From assembly GCA_041748175.1 (NCBI GenBank), contig JBGTDU010000138.1:1-27327 (forward strand): DNA of 27,327 nt. The letters run 5' to 3'. Below are positions 17,001-24,063 of this stretch, one piece after another. Numbering within the stretch: position 1 is the stretch's first letter; each line of letters opens with the position of its first letter. The DNA comes from JAHEJB01 sp041748175. GTDB taxonomy: Bacteria; Bacteroidota; Rhodothermia; Rhodothermales; Rubricoccaceae. Position numbers and translations under genes: made by a program. A model generated the notes under the pieces. It had not been told where the DNA came from and made no database searches. It was given only the letters and a program-made list of their open reading frames with translations.

Positions 17001-17909
17001 AAAGATGTGCTCGTGCGATTCACCAGCGCCTTCGACCTGGCCTACCGCCGCTTCGAGGACCTGCAGCAGGCCGAGACGGACCATCAGGCTCTGCTCGAAG
17101 AGAAAGCCGTGACCGAGCAAGCGCTTGAGGAACTCCGCGCCACCCAGGCCCAGCTCATTCAGAGCGAGAAAATGGCCTCGCTCGGGGCGCTTACCGCTGG
17201 CATCGCGCACGAGATCAAGAACCCACTCAACTTCGTCAACAACTTTGCCAGCCTCTCGCAAGAACTGGTAGATGAGTTGGAGGATGAGACCGATCCCGAG
17301 GAACGGGCGGCGCTGCTCAACGATCTGAAAATCAATGCAGCCAAGATCGAGGCGCACGGGCGGCGGGCGGATGCTATTGTCCGGCAGATGATGGAGCACG
17401 CCCGGAGCGGGAGCGGCGAGAGGCGAGCCGTGGATCTGAACGCGCTGGTAGAGGAGTACGTCGGACTCGCCTACCACGGCATGCGAGCCCGCCACCCGGC
17501 CTTCAACGTGACGCTGGAGAAGAACCCCGGGCAGAATGTGGGCGAGGTAGAGATCGTCCCGCAGGAGATTGGGCGCGTGCTCATCAACCTGCTCGACAAC
17601 GCCTTCGACGCCGTCCGCGAGCGCGCTGCCGAGGCTGACGAACCCTACGCGCCGACCGTCAGTATCTCAACCCGGCGCATGGATCGTCACGTCGAGATTC
17701 GTGTCGCCGACAACGGGCCAGGGATGCCGGAAGAGGTCCAGGCGAAAGTCTTCGAGCCTTTCTTCACCACCAAACCGACGGGGCAGGGCACCGGGCTGGG
17801 CCTCTCGATGAGCTACGACATCGTGACGCAGGGCCATGGCGGGACCCTGGAGATTCTGAGTGCGAAGGGTGACGGTTCGGCTTTTGTTCTCAACCTGCCA
17901 ATCAGATAA
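14076..17909 (+). CDS. Soluble histidine kinase with five repeated sensor modules (HK2)
   Basis: 1277 residues, no membrane segments; the start at the ATGA overlap with FIST 4 matches HK1's N-terminus (EKLEKQLRVLRKKLERSEWH), whereas the open frame extends upstream only as a shadow of FIST 4. After the coiled coil come five modules headed by ALERVR-type helices near residues 61, 250, 442, 631 and 818, about 190 residues apart and joined by RFLDLQxAEAxxREA connectors. The kinase core (His1045 in AHEIKNPLNFVNN, Asn1175 in LLDNAFDAV, FEPFFTTKPTGQGTGLGLS) is very similar to HK1's. Modules 2 and 4 are much more AT-rich than the rest. There is no receiver domain. Likely a multi-input kinase fed by FIST 3/4. 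Confidence 0.87.
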   Translation: MSDTTPSAEKLEKQLRVLRKKLERSEWHRGDLENQHDRDQHLYRRLQADLEAARREAQIQLALERVRTQSALMTHSTELVETSAVFHEQLLALGVATEFSYVWLPDEPAGKHQFWATWTEEEDGTPGCRSKAVTHDLDKSEPYTAACFAAWESDDPVHVDFIPPDDIEGFFETWAELLQGAENLRAEHFPEGIYYAEGYMAYGCFGINIRHEPTEAERDIIRRFAVEFERAYSRFLDLQRAEARVREAEIEAALERVRSRTMAMHNPDELQEVVTLVAERLTDLGVVIDAGGVIICTYFENSKDVVHWLASPDFSSSKPYLLPYFDHVIFNEAWHSLASGEEFFSKAYAVEEKNSFFQHAFEHSDYQYWPEEIKESILSAEHHALTFAWSKNAAVLIPSFTGVFVSDNHKEILKRFARVFEQAYVRFLDLQQAEAQAREAQIEAALERVRSRAMAMRSSDELREMVLVILKEMKALAFPSGRCTIVLFDRETGDSQFWMSGLTDADLPERYHVPYHDLPTYKALHDGWRQGIPFFEIELSGEVKREQDRFFHEETEFSRLPEPAKEGMRSMGNLWLSNASTTHGVVQAVGPEPLSDDNAAILRRFSKVIDLTYTRVEDIQQSEAQVREAQIETALERVRSRTMGMQKSEELKDIIQVVRDHIVNLDIHADHAGFIMDYKDRDDMHIWLTDQNEVPTEISIPYFDSPHWNSFRDAKATGKGLFTNDLNFDAKNKFYEQLFELIPGVTDETREFYLGCAGLSISTVLLENVGLYIENFSARPYTDEENRTLMRFGKVFQQSYTRYLDLEQAEARSREAHIETAMERVRSQALAMTTSNELLDVIFKIHHEFAGLGLPCGTFWHTRYTPESYHKALTSIGGEKLAAIMELPRDFSSQPALAAWERSEEKIGVFMFDADAACEYLDHMISKGKFQEVDPEAITEEMVRENGGWTFVQARTSHGEIGYTLWGETDPSEEAKDVLVRFTSAFDLAYRRFEDLQQAETDHQALLEEKAVTEQALEELRATQAQLIQSEKMASLGALTAGIAHEIKNPLNFVNNFASLSQELVDELEDETDPEERAALLNDLKINAAKIEAHGRRADAIVRQMMEHARSGSGERRAVDLNALVEEYVGLAYHGMRARHPAFNVTLEKNPGQNVGEVEIVPQEIGRVLINLLDNAFDAVRERAAEADEPYAPTVSISTRRMDRHVEIRVADNGPGMPEEVQAKVFEPFFTTKPTGQGTGLGLSMSYDIVTQGHGGTLEILSAKGDGSAFVLNLPIR

Positions 17910-17927
17910 GCTGTCGGCACTGCACAG

Positions 17928-18857
17928 TCATTGGGGAGGTTCAGCCTGGTAGTTCGCACCCACTACTACCCTGAGGGCTCGCGGCACTGCTTCAAACGTC
18001 ACCGGCGTCGTGACCTTCGGCTCGCCGTCGACGATGAATTCCATGGCGGGTTCAGACGTCACGCAAACACGTCGGGCTCTGAACGTTCCGACAAGACCAC
18101 TGGCCAGAATATCGGCGCGGGTCACCGCTCGCAGTGCGAGTCCCGCTACTTGCGCAGTGTTGCCGACGCGCGCCGTGAGGACATCCAGCAACCCGTCTTC
18201 CGGGTTGGCCTGGGGTGCCGTCACCTGGCCGCCGCCTGCCGTGCGCCCGCTTGCGACAATGAACCCCATCAGGGCGTGCCGTTCTTCAGGGTTTTCGTCG
18301 CAGGTGAAACGGACGCGATAGGCCGTCCGGCCTGGAATGGTCTTGGCGCCGGCCATCACGTACGCGAGAGCGCCCCAACGCTCTTTGCGCTCATCCGTGA
18401 GCGCCTCCCGCATCTCGGCAGTGAAGCCGCCCGAGCACACGTTGACAGCGAAGCAAGGCGACGAGCTCTCCGCTTCAATTCGAATCACCTCCAACACGCG
18501 GCGTTCGCCGTTCTCGATGAGGGCGAGCGCCTCGCTGGGATCGAGGGGCACAGCGAGCGTCCGCGCGTAATCGTTCCCCGTACCCAATGGAAGGACTGCC
18601 AGCGTTGGCCGGTCCTCCGCCGAAGAACCGATGTTCATCAACGCATTGGCAACCAGATGGACAGTTCCATCTCCCCCGGCGGCCGCGATCACGTCGAAGC
18701 CATCCTCTACAGCCCTGGCGAGAATTGAAGGGATGTCCTCGGGATCGTCTGGTTCGACGATTTCCAGATCGTCCCGGCCAGCCGCGGCCTCCCGGATAGG
18801 CGTGAACGCCTCGTCCGGCTTTCCCGCCTGGGCATTGTGAACGATGCAGACGCGCAT
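17928..18857 (-). CDS. Diacylglycerol/sphingosine kinase family lipid kinase
   Basis: A 309-residue protein on the minus strand starting MRVCIVHNAQAGK. A further 17 codons upstream are open (to 18908) but would overlap msrB and push the first conserved strand away from the N-terminus. Motifs of the DAGK catalytic family are present: GGDGT at residues 61-65, the nucleotide-binding LPLGTGNDYAR around 89-99, and a C-terminal DGE in EFIVDGEPK. Members (YegS, DgkB) phosphorylate lipid alcohols such as diacylglycerol or sphingosine at the membrane face. The stop lies 18 bp from the convergent HK2 stop. It probably forms a short operon with msrB, whose stop is 31 bp upstream. Confidence 0.87.
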   Translation of the reverse strand: MRVCIVHNAQAGKPDEAFTPIREAAAGRDDLEIVEPDDPEDIPSILARAVEDGFDVIAAAGGDGTVHLVANALMNIGSSAEDRPTLAVLPLGTGNDYARTLAVPLDPSEALALIENGERRVLEVIRIEAESSSPCFAVNVCSGGFTAEMREALTDERKERWGALAYVMAGAKTIPGRTAYRVRFTCDENPEERHALMGFIVASGRTAGGGQVTAPQANPEDGLLDVLTARVGNTAQVAGLALRAVTRADILASGLVGTFRARRVCVTSEPAMEFIVDGEPKVTTPVTFEAVPRALRVVVGANYQAEPPQ

Positions 18858-18888
18858 GGATTGGGAGGAGGGGGAGACTACTCGCCTG

Positions 18889-19371
18889 CTAGGCTTCGAC
18901 GACGGCATCCGCCGGTCGCTGCACGGGCGTTTCGCCCTCGGGATAGAAGGCGAGCGCGGCGGAGTTCATGCAGTAGCGGTTTCCGGTCGGCGCTGGTCCA
19001 TCCGGGAAAACGTGCCCGAGGTGGCCGTCGCAACGCGCGCAGCGTGTCTCCGTGCGGATCATGAGGTGGGAGACGTCGCGAATCTCCCTGACGTGCTCGG
19101 GATCAACCGGCTGAAAGAAACTCGGCCAGCCCGTGCCGGACTCGAACTTCGCATTGCTCCGAAAGAGCGGGAGGCCGCATAGTCGGCATCCGTAGAGGCC
19201 GTCCGCCTTATTGTCGAGCAGGAGCCCGCATCCCGCCCGCTCCGTGCCGTGATCGAGGAGAATGCGCCGCTCTTCGTCGGTGAGTCCGGCGGCGTCGGCT
19301 GCTGTTTCGCGGGCGTCGCCGCGCAAGGGGGTGAGGTCGAAGCCGGAAGCGGAGGTCTTGGTGTCAGGCAT
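18889..19371 (-). CDS. msrB: Peptide-methionine (R)-S-oxide reductase MsrB
   Basis: A 160-residue cytoplasmic MsrB that reduces methionine-R-sulfoxide in proteins. The catalytic cysteine is Cys134 in NRYCMNSAAL. The structural zinc site is formed by two CxxC pairs (Cys62/65 in GCRLCG, Cys111/114 in RCARCD). The substrate pocket signature SGTGWPSF and the HLGHVFPDGPAPTG loop are intact. An extra Cys48 (ERAGCGLLLDNK) lies where many MsrBs have a different residue and could serve as resolving cysteine; this is inference. The N-terminal 25 residues are poorly conserved. It is transcribed divergently from the monooxygenase gene (113 bp between starts) and precedes the lipid kinase gene. Confidence 0.95.
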   Translation of the reverse strand: MPDTKTSASGFDLTPLRGDARETAADAAGLTDEERRILLDHGTERAGCGLLLDNKADGLYGCRLCGLPLFRSNAKFESGTGWPSFFQPVDPEHVREIRDVSHLMIRTETRCARCDGHLGHVFPDGPAPTGNRYCMNSAALAFYPEGETPVQRPADAVVEA

Positions 19372-19484
19372 GGCGGTCGTACTGGTTCGTGCGAGTGCAA
19401 TGGGCGTCGGTCAGGTACGGCATAGGCGCGGCAAGGTTCGGCGAAGTCGCGTTCGTAACATCCGGCGCAACCAACGTGCACGGC

Positions 19485-22280
19485 GTGAACATCGTCATCA
19501 TCGGCGGAGGTCCGGCGGGTCTCTTCCTCTCCATCCTGCTCAAGAAGGCCATGCCCCAGTGGCTGGTGAGCGTCTATGAGCAGAATCCGCGAGGCAACAC
19601 GTTCGGCTGGGGGATCGTGTTTTCAGACGGTACGATGGAAAATCTTGCCCTGGCTGATCAAGCCGTGGCGAGACTGACGCAGGAGTCTCTGGCGCACTGG
19701 GATGACATTGAGGTGCATTTCAAAGGCCGCGTGATGCGGTCATCCGGCCATGGATTCATTGGCGTGGGGCGGCACCGGTTCTTGGAGATCCTGACGAACC
19801 GTGCGGAAGAGCTCGGCGTCGCGCTGCACTTCGGTTGCCGTGTGACCGGCCCGAAGGATTTTTCGGCCGCAGACCTCATCGTCGGCGCGGATGGCGTCAG
19901 TAGCGTGGTGCGCGCGTCGCTGTCGGAGGAGTTCGGAACTGACATCACCAGGTGGAACAACCGCTTCACCTGGCTCGGCACGCGCCGCCCGTTTCCCGCC
20001 TTTTCTTTCTTCTTTGAGGAAACAGAGCACGGCTGGTTTCAGGCGCATTGCTACCAGTTCTCCGACGACACGAGCACCTTCATTGTCGAGTGCCCGGAGG
20101 AGACGTGGCGCTCCGCTGGGCTAGACCGGATGTCCAAGCCCGACGGCATCGCCTTCTGCGAAATCCTCTTCGCGGACCACCTCGATGGTCACGAACTCCT
20201 CGACAACAGCCCGCACCTCGACGGCCCGGGCATGTGGCTCACCTTCCCGAAAATCAACAACGAGACGTGGCATCACGGCAATGTTGTTCTGTTGGGGGAT
20301 GCCTCTGCGACGGCGCACTTCTCCATCGGCAGCGGAACGAAGCTGGCACTGGAGAGCGCGATGGCGCTGGCGGAGAAGGTGGTCGCGGGGCTGGGGGCGT
20401 GGGAGCAAAGGGGAGAGGGAGAGGGAGAGAGGGAGAAAGGGGGAGAGGGGGAAAGGGAGAAAGGAGGAACGGGGGACGGAGGCTTCCTTCCGAAATCCGA
20501 AATCCGAAATCCGAAATCGCGTGAAGAGGGGGACGGAGGCTTCCTTCCGAAATCCGAAATCCGAAATCCGAAATCGCGTGGAGAGCGGGACCCTGACCGC
20601 CTTCCGAAATCCGAAATCCGAAATCCCAAATCAAGTGGAGAGCGGAGCAACGGTTTAGACGTCATTCTCGCCGAATACGAAGCCGAACGCCGCATCGAGG
20701 TTCTCAAACTTCAAAACGCCGCGCGGAACTCTACCGAGTGGTTCGAGAGCGTGTCGCTGCGCTGCGGGATGGCGGCCGAGCAATTCACGTACAGCCTGCT
20801 CACAAGAAGTCAGCGCGTCAGCCACGAGAATCTTCGACTGCGCGATAAGACCTGGCTGGAAGGCTACGAGACATGGTGGGCGCAATGGGAGGTTGGGGAA
20901 GGCAGAGAGGAGGAGAGAGGGCGAGAGGGAGAAAGGGGGAAAGGGAGAAAGGGGGACGGCAGTTTCGTTCCGGAATCCGAAATCCCAAATCCGAAATCAA
21001 GCGGAGGGAGAAGGAGCGAGGGAGAAAGAGCGAGAGCAAGAGAGGGGGATGGCGGTTTCCATCCGAAATCCGAAATCCCAAATCCGAAATCAGGTGGAGT
21101 GAGAAGGAGAGACGGAGAAAGGGGGAAAGGGAGAAAGGGGGAAAGGGAGCTTGATGAAAAAGCCATTCCCCCCATGTTCCTCCCGCTCCGTCTGCGCGGG
21201 CTGGAATTGCCCAACCGCGTGGCCGTCTCGCCGATGGCGATGTATTCGGCGGAGGAGGGCCTCGTAGGTGACTTCCACCTCGTTCATCTTGGCGCACGCG
21301 CGCTGGGCGGGGCCGGGCTCGTGTTTACAGAGATGACCTGTGTCTCGCCCGAAGGCCGCATCACGCCTGGCTGCGCCGGCTTGTGGAACGATGAGCAGGC
21401 CGAAGCCTATCGGCGGATTGTGCGGTTCGTCCACGACAACTCGCCCGCGAGGATCGCTCTGCAGATTGGTCACTCGGGGCGGAAGGGCTCCTGCAAGCGC
21501 CCGTTCGAGGCCAACGGCAACGACAATGCGCAGCTCGACGACGGCAATTGGCCGCTCATTTCATCGTCGCCCCTTCCATACCTCCCGCACAACCAGACTC
21601 CGCGCGAGATGACGGAGGCCGACATGGAGCATATCCGGGATGAGTTCGTGGCGGCGACAAAGCGCGGGATCGACGTGGGCTTCGATTTGGTCGAACTCCA
21701 CTGCGCGCACGGCTACCTGATGTCCAGTTTCCTCTCGCCGCTCACCAATCAGCGCGCGGACGAATACGGCGGCTCGCTCGAAAACAGATTGCGCTTTCCT
21801 TTAGAGGTCTTCGATGCGATGCGTGCTGTCTGGCCTGAGGATAGGCCCATGTCCGTGCGCATCTCGGCGACGGATTGGGTGGATGGTGGGACGACGCTCG
21901 ACGACTCTATCACCACCGCCGGCGCCTTTGCGGATCACGGCGCCGACATCGTGGATGTATCGACGGGGCAGGTGTCGCCGGAGCAGCAGCCCGTCTACGG
22001 GCGGATGTTCCAGACGCCGTACGCCGAGCGCATTCGCCTGGAAGCCGACGTGGCCGTGATGGCGGTCGGGAATATCTACGAACCCGACCACGTCAACTCG
22101 ATCCTGGCCTCGGGCCGCGCCGACTTGTGCTTGCTGGCCCGTCCGCATTTGGCAGATCCGCAGTGGACGCTCCGCGCTGCCGCCGACCTCGTGTATCAGG
22201 ACCAATGGTGGCCGCCCCAGTATCTTTCGGCCAAGACGCAGCTTGCGCGTATTCTCGAGCGGCAGAAAGCGATGACTTAA
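19485..22280 (+). CDS. Fused anthraniloyl-CoA monooxygenase / salicylyl-CoA 5-hydroxylase-type flavoprotein
   Basis: 931 residues from the GTG that begins VNIVIIGGGPAGLFLSILLK; a longer frame from 19389 has no domain upstream. Residues 1-470 are an FAD monooxygenase: GxGxxG at 7-12 and the GD motif with Asp272 (LLGDASATAHFSIGSG). Residues 561-920 are an old-yellow-enzyme domain (ELPNRVAVSPMAMYS, ALQIGHSGRKGS, HCAHGYLMSSFLSP, YGGSLENRLRFP). This fusion is that of 2-aminobenzoyl-CoA monooxygenase/reductase, which hydroxylates and then reduces the CoA-bound ring. About 80 residues (about 305-388) and about 90 residues (about 468-557) are low-complexity repeat insertions, one between helices of the first domain and one in the interdomain linker. 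Neighbours fit anthranilate degradation. Confidence 0.85.
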   Translation: MNIVIIGGGPAGLFLSILLKKAMPQWLVSVYEQNPRGNTFGWGIVFSDGTMENLALADQAVARLTQESLAHWDDIEVHFKGRVMRSSGHGFIGVGRHRFLEILTNRAEELGVALHFGCRVTGPKDFSAADLIVGADGVSSVVRASLSEEFGTDITRWNNRFTWLGTRRPFPAFSFFFEETEHGWFQAHCYQFSDDTSTFIVECPEETWRSAGLDRMSKPDGIAFCEILFADHLDGHELLDNSPHLDGPGMWLTFPKINNETWHHGNVVLLGDASATAHFSIGSGTKLALESAMALAEKVVAGLGAWEQRGEGEGEREKGGEGEREKGGTGDGGFLPKSEIRNPKSREEGDGGFLPKSEIRNPKSRGERDPDRLPKSEIRNPKSSGERSNGLDVILAEYEAERRIEVLKLQNAARNSTEWFESVSLRCGMAAEQFTYSLLTRSQRVSHENLRLRDKTWLEGYETWWAQWEVGEGREEERGREGERGKGRKGDGSFVPESEIPNPKSSGGRRSEGERARAREGDGGFHPKSEIPNPKSGGVRRRDGERGKGRKGERELDEKAIPPMFLPLRLRGLELPNRVAVSPMAMYSAEEGLVGDFHLVHLGARALGGAGLVFTEMTCVSPEGRITPGCAGLWNDEQAEAYRRIVRFVHDNSPARIALQIGHSGRKGSCKRPFEANGNDNAQLDDGNWPLISSSPLPYLPHNQTPREMTEADMEHIRDEFVAATKRGIDVGFDLVELHCAHGYLMSSFLSPLTNQRADEYGGSLENRLRFPLEVFDAMRAVWPEDRPMSVRISATDWVDGGTTLDDSITTAGAFADHGADIVDVSTGQVSPEQQPVYGRMFQTPYAERIRLEADVAVMAVGNIYEPDHVNSILASGRADLCLLARPHLADPQWTLRAAADLVYQDQWWPPQYLSAKTQLARILERQKAMT
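20399..20650 (+). repeat. In-frame repeat block 1 in the monooxygenase: purine tract and three 57-bp units
   Basis: A purine tract (about 20408-20470, units like gggagaaag) is followed by three 57-bp units starting near 20471, 20528 and 20585. Each contains four heptamers of CCGAAAT (20490-20517, 20547-20574, 20604-20631, the last unit cccaaat). The 57-bp period equals 19 codons, so the frame is kept; the product reads GDGGFLPKSEIRNPKSREE and variants. The block falls between AMALAEKVVAGLG and LDVILAEYEAERR, which adjoin directly in ordinary family members. Confidence 0.9.
20887..21160 (+). repeat. In-frame repeat block 2 in the monooxygenase linker
   Basis: Purine tracts alternate with two four-heptamer arrays (20970-20997 and 21063-21090, each with one cccaaat variant as third unit), 93 bp (31 codons) apart. 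Each array is preceded by the same lead-in as in block 1 (gggggacgg or gggggatgg, then a ttcc-like stretch). The product includes SEIPNPKS and long GERGKGRKGE runs. The block fills the linker between the monooxygenase and old-yellow-enzyme domains. Confidence 0.9.
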
Positions 22281-23278
22281 TGCCTTCCAGACCTAGTTGC
22301 GCGAGTGACGACCGACGGCCGACCGCTGACGGCGGTAGTTGTGAACGGCGGTCCGCCGTCCGCCGTCCGCGGTCGATTGCGGCCATCGTTATTCTCCTCC
22401 CGCTCCTCCTCACCGCATGCCCCATGACGCAGGAACGAGTTGCCTTCGACAATGGCCTCGAAGAGTGGCGCGCGCAGCGCTATGATGATTTAAGAGAGCC
22501 CGACGGCTACCTAAGCCTCGCCGGACTCTTCTGGCTGGAGGAAGGCGAACACACGTTCGGCTCCGATTCATCCAACAGCATCGTCTTTCCCGCGCACGCA
22601 CCTGCGCATATCGGGACGTTCGTGGTTCAGGACAGCATCGTAACCATGCGCGTCGACTCGGACGCAGTGGTGACAGTGGAAGGCCAGCCTGTTGTGGAAC
22701 GCGTGATGGTGGATGACTCGCACGACTCTGTGAGCGTCGCCCACCTCGATGCCCTCAACTGGCGCGTCATCCTCAGAAGCAGGGGTATCGCTCTCCGCTT
22801 GCTGGATACCGAGAGCGAGGCTCGAAAAAACTTCGGCGGCGTGGACTTTTTCCGTCCGGATATCGCCTGGCGTTTGGAAGCGCGCTTTGAGCCGTACGAT
22901 CCGCCTCGCGAGATCGACATGCCGTCCATCACCGGCGTGCCGGAGAAAGAGATCGTTCCGGGCGCTGTCGTCTTCGAGGTGGACAGTGACGAGTACCGTC
23001 TGGATGTTACCGGCCACCCCGGCGACGAGCAATATTTCGTCGTCTTCGGAGATGCCACGAACGGGCGCGAGACATACGGCGGTGGCCGCTTTGTGTGGAT
23101 CGATGCAGAGGACCCTTCGACAGGCTCAGGGCAGGCTGGGAACATCACCATCGATTTCAACCGCGCCTACAACCCGCCCTGCGTGTTCTCGCCGTTCGCC
23201 ACGTGCCCGCTCCCTCCGCCTGAGAACCGCCTGCCGATTAGAGTCGAGGCAGGTGAGTTGACGTACGGAGGCCACTAA
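22280..23278 (+). CDS. DUF1684 lipoprotein
   Basis: 332 residues from the ATG overlapping the monooxygenase stop (taATG). The N-terminal 30 residues are Arg-rich (SDDRRPTADGGSCERRSAVR) and encoded by a GC-rich repeat; then comes IAAIVILLPLLLTACPM, a lipoprotein signal with lipobox cysteine. The DUF1684 domain follows: EPDGYLSLAGLFWLEEGEHT, DFFRPDIAWRLEARFEPYDP, and the diagnostic DFNRAYNPPCVFSPFATCPL then PPPENRLPI. DUF1684 proteins are exported proteins of unknown function. Tight coupling on both sides (taATG to the monooxygenase and to the SDR) places it in the aromatic degradation operon although it is no obvious enzyme of the route. Its DPSTGSGQAGN loop derives from a dispersed repeat. 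Confidence 0.85.
   Translation: MPSRPSCASDDRRPTADGGSCERRSAVRRPRSIAAIVILLPLLLTACPMTQERVAFDNGLEEWRAQRYDDLREPDGYLSLAGLFWLEEGEHTFGSDSSNSIVFPAHAPAHIGTFVVQDSIVTMRVDSDAVVTVEGQPVVERVMVDDSHDSVSVAHLDALNWRVILRSRGIALRLLDTESEARKNFGGVDFFRPDIAWRLEARFEPYDPPREIDMPSITGVPEKEIVPGAVVFEVDSDEYRLDVTGHPGDEQYFVVFGDATNGRETYGGGRFVWIDAEDPSTGSGQAGNITIDFNRAYNPPCVFSPFATCPLPPPENRLPIRVEAGELTYGGH
22305..22375. repeat. GC-rich repeat forming the N-terminal coding region of the DUF1684 gene
   Basis: The stretch contains gaccgacggccgaccgctga-type units and tandem ccgccgtc/cgccgtcc. gacggcgg at 22328-22335 pairs with ccgccgtc at 22353-22360. It lies where intergenic DNA would be expected and is translated into the Arg-rich leader before the lipoprotein signal. 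Confidence 0.6.
23113..23138. repeat. Short dispersed repeat inserted in frame in the DUF1684 gene
   Basis: cccttcgacaggctcagggc encodes PSTGSGQ in a loop just before NITIDFNRAYNPPC. I recognise this as a short dispersed repeat seen in many genomes. It is open in all three forward frames, which makes in-frame insertion easy to tolerate. Confidence 0.65.
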
Positions 23279-24063
23279 TGGGTGATCAATCGCTTGCAGG
23301 GAAGCACGCCGTCGTCACGGGTGGAGGAAAGGGAATTGGCGAGGCCATCAGCCGCCGCCTCGCCGCGATGGGAGCGTCCGTCACAGTGATTGGCCGCACG
23401 CCGGAGCCGCTCCACGCGCTGGTAGAGGAACTCGGCACGGAGTATCGACAATCCTCCTTCGCCGCGCCCGCCGATGTGACGGACGAAGCGCAGGTCGAGA
23501 GCGCGTTCTCGCACGCAAAAGAAGCGCTCGGCCCGATCTCCATCTTGGTCAACAACGCAGGCGCGGCGGACAGCGTGCCGCTCGCCAGGATGGAAACGGT
23601 CAGGTGGCAGGCGATGCTGGACGTGAACCTGACCAGCGCCTTCTTCTGTACCCACCAGGCGCTACCCGGTATGCTCGATGCGGGATGGGGCCGAATTGTT
23701 AACATCGCCAGTGTCGCTGGGCTGGTCGGCTTCCCCTACGTGACGGCTTACTGCGCGGCCAAGCACAGTCTGGTGGGCCTGACACGCGCCCTCGCTGCCG
23801 AGTCAGCCGGATCGGGCGTGACGGTGAATGCCGTTTGTCCGGGGTACGTCGATACCGATCTCGTGAAGCGATCCGTCGAGCGCATCCAGGAGAAAACCGG
23901 GCGTTCCGAGGCAGACATCACGCAACACATCGCCGAGCAGAACCCCATGGGCCGGATGCTGACCGCGCAGGAAGTCGCAAGCGCCGTCGCCTGGCTCTGC
24001 CATCCCGAGCAGGCCATGGTCTCCGGGATGAGTCTTCCCTTGGCGGGTGGCGAAGTGTTTTGA
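23278..24063 (+). CDS. Short-chain dehydrogenase/reductase (SDR)
   Basis: A 261-residue classical SDR starting MGDQSLAGKHAVVTGGGKGI; the ATG overlaps the DUF1684 stop (taATG). The cofactor motif is TGGGKGIG (residues 14-21), the structural NNAG is at 92-95, and the catalytic triad is Ser145 (NIASVAG), Tyr158 and Lys162 (AYCAAK). The C-terminus (SGMSLPLAGGEVF) is of the FabG-like type. Within this operon it probably oxidises or reduces a 3-hydroxy/3-oxo group on the CoA-bound ring or its opened product, the dehydrogenase step of a beta-oxidation-like sequence. Substrate assignment is inferred from context. Confidence 0.9.
   Translation: MGDQSLAGKHAVVTGGGKGIGEAISRRLAAMGASVTVIGRTPEPLHALVEELGTEYRQSSFAAPADVTDEAQVESAFSHAKEALGPISILVNNAGAADSVPLARMETVRWQAMLDVNLTSAFFCTHQALPGMLDAGWGRIVNIASVAGLVGFPYVTAYCAAKHSLVGLTRALAAESAGSGVTVNAVCPGYVDTDLVKRSVERIQEKTGRSEADITQHIAEQNPMGRMLTAQEVASAVAWLCHPEQAMVSGMSLPLAGGEVF

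Noticed and set aside
17910..17927. Bidirectional terminator between HK2 and the convergent lipid kinase gene
   Set aside because: The 18-bp gap has no convincing stem-loop with a T run on either strand.
18858..18908. Longer start for the lipid kinase gene
   Set aside because: The added residues would overlap the end of msrB and precede the first conserved strand (MRVCIVHNAQAG) without family support.
19389..19484. ATG start at 19389 for the monooxygenase
   Set aside because: The family begins directly with the FAD-binding strand; the GTG at 19485 (VNIVIIGGG) fits and the 32 extra codons have no recognisable content.
20471..20650. 57-bp direct repeats as a CRISPR array
   Set aside because: Units are contiguous without unique spacers, are translated in frame and have internal heptamer structure; no cas genes nearby.
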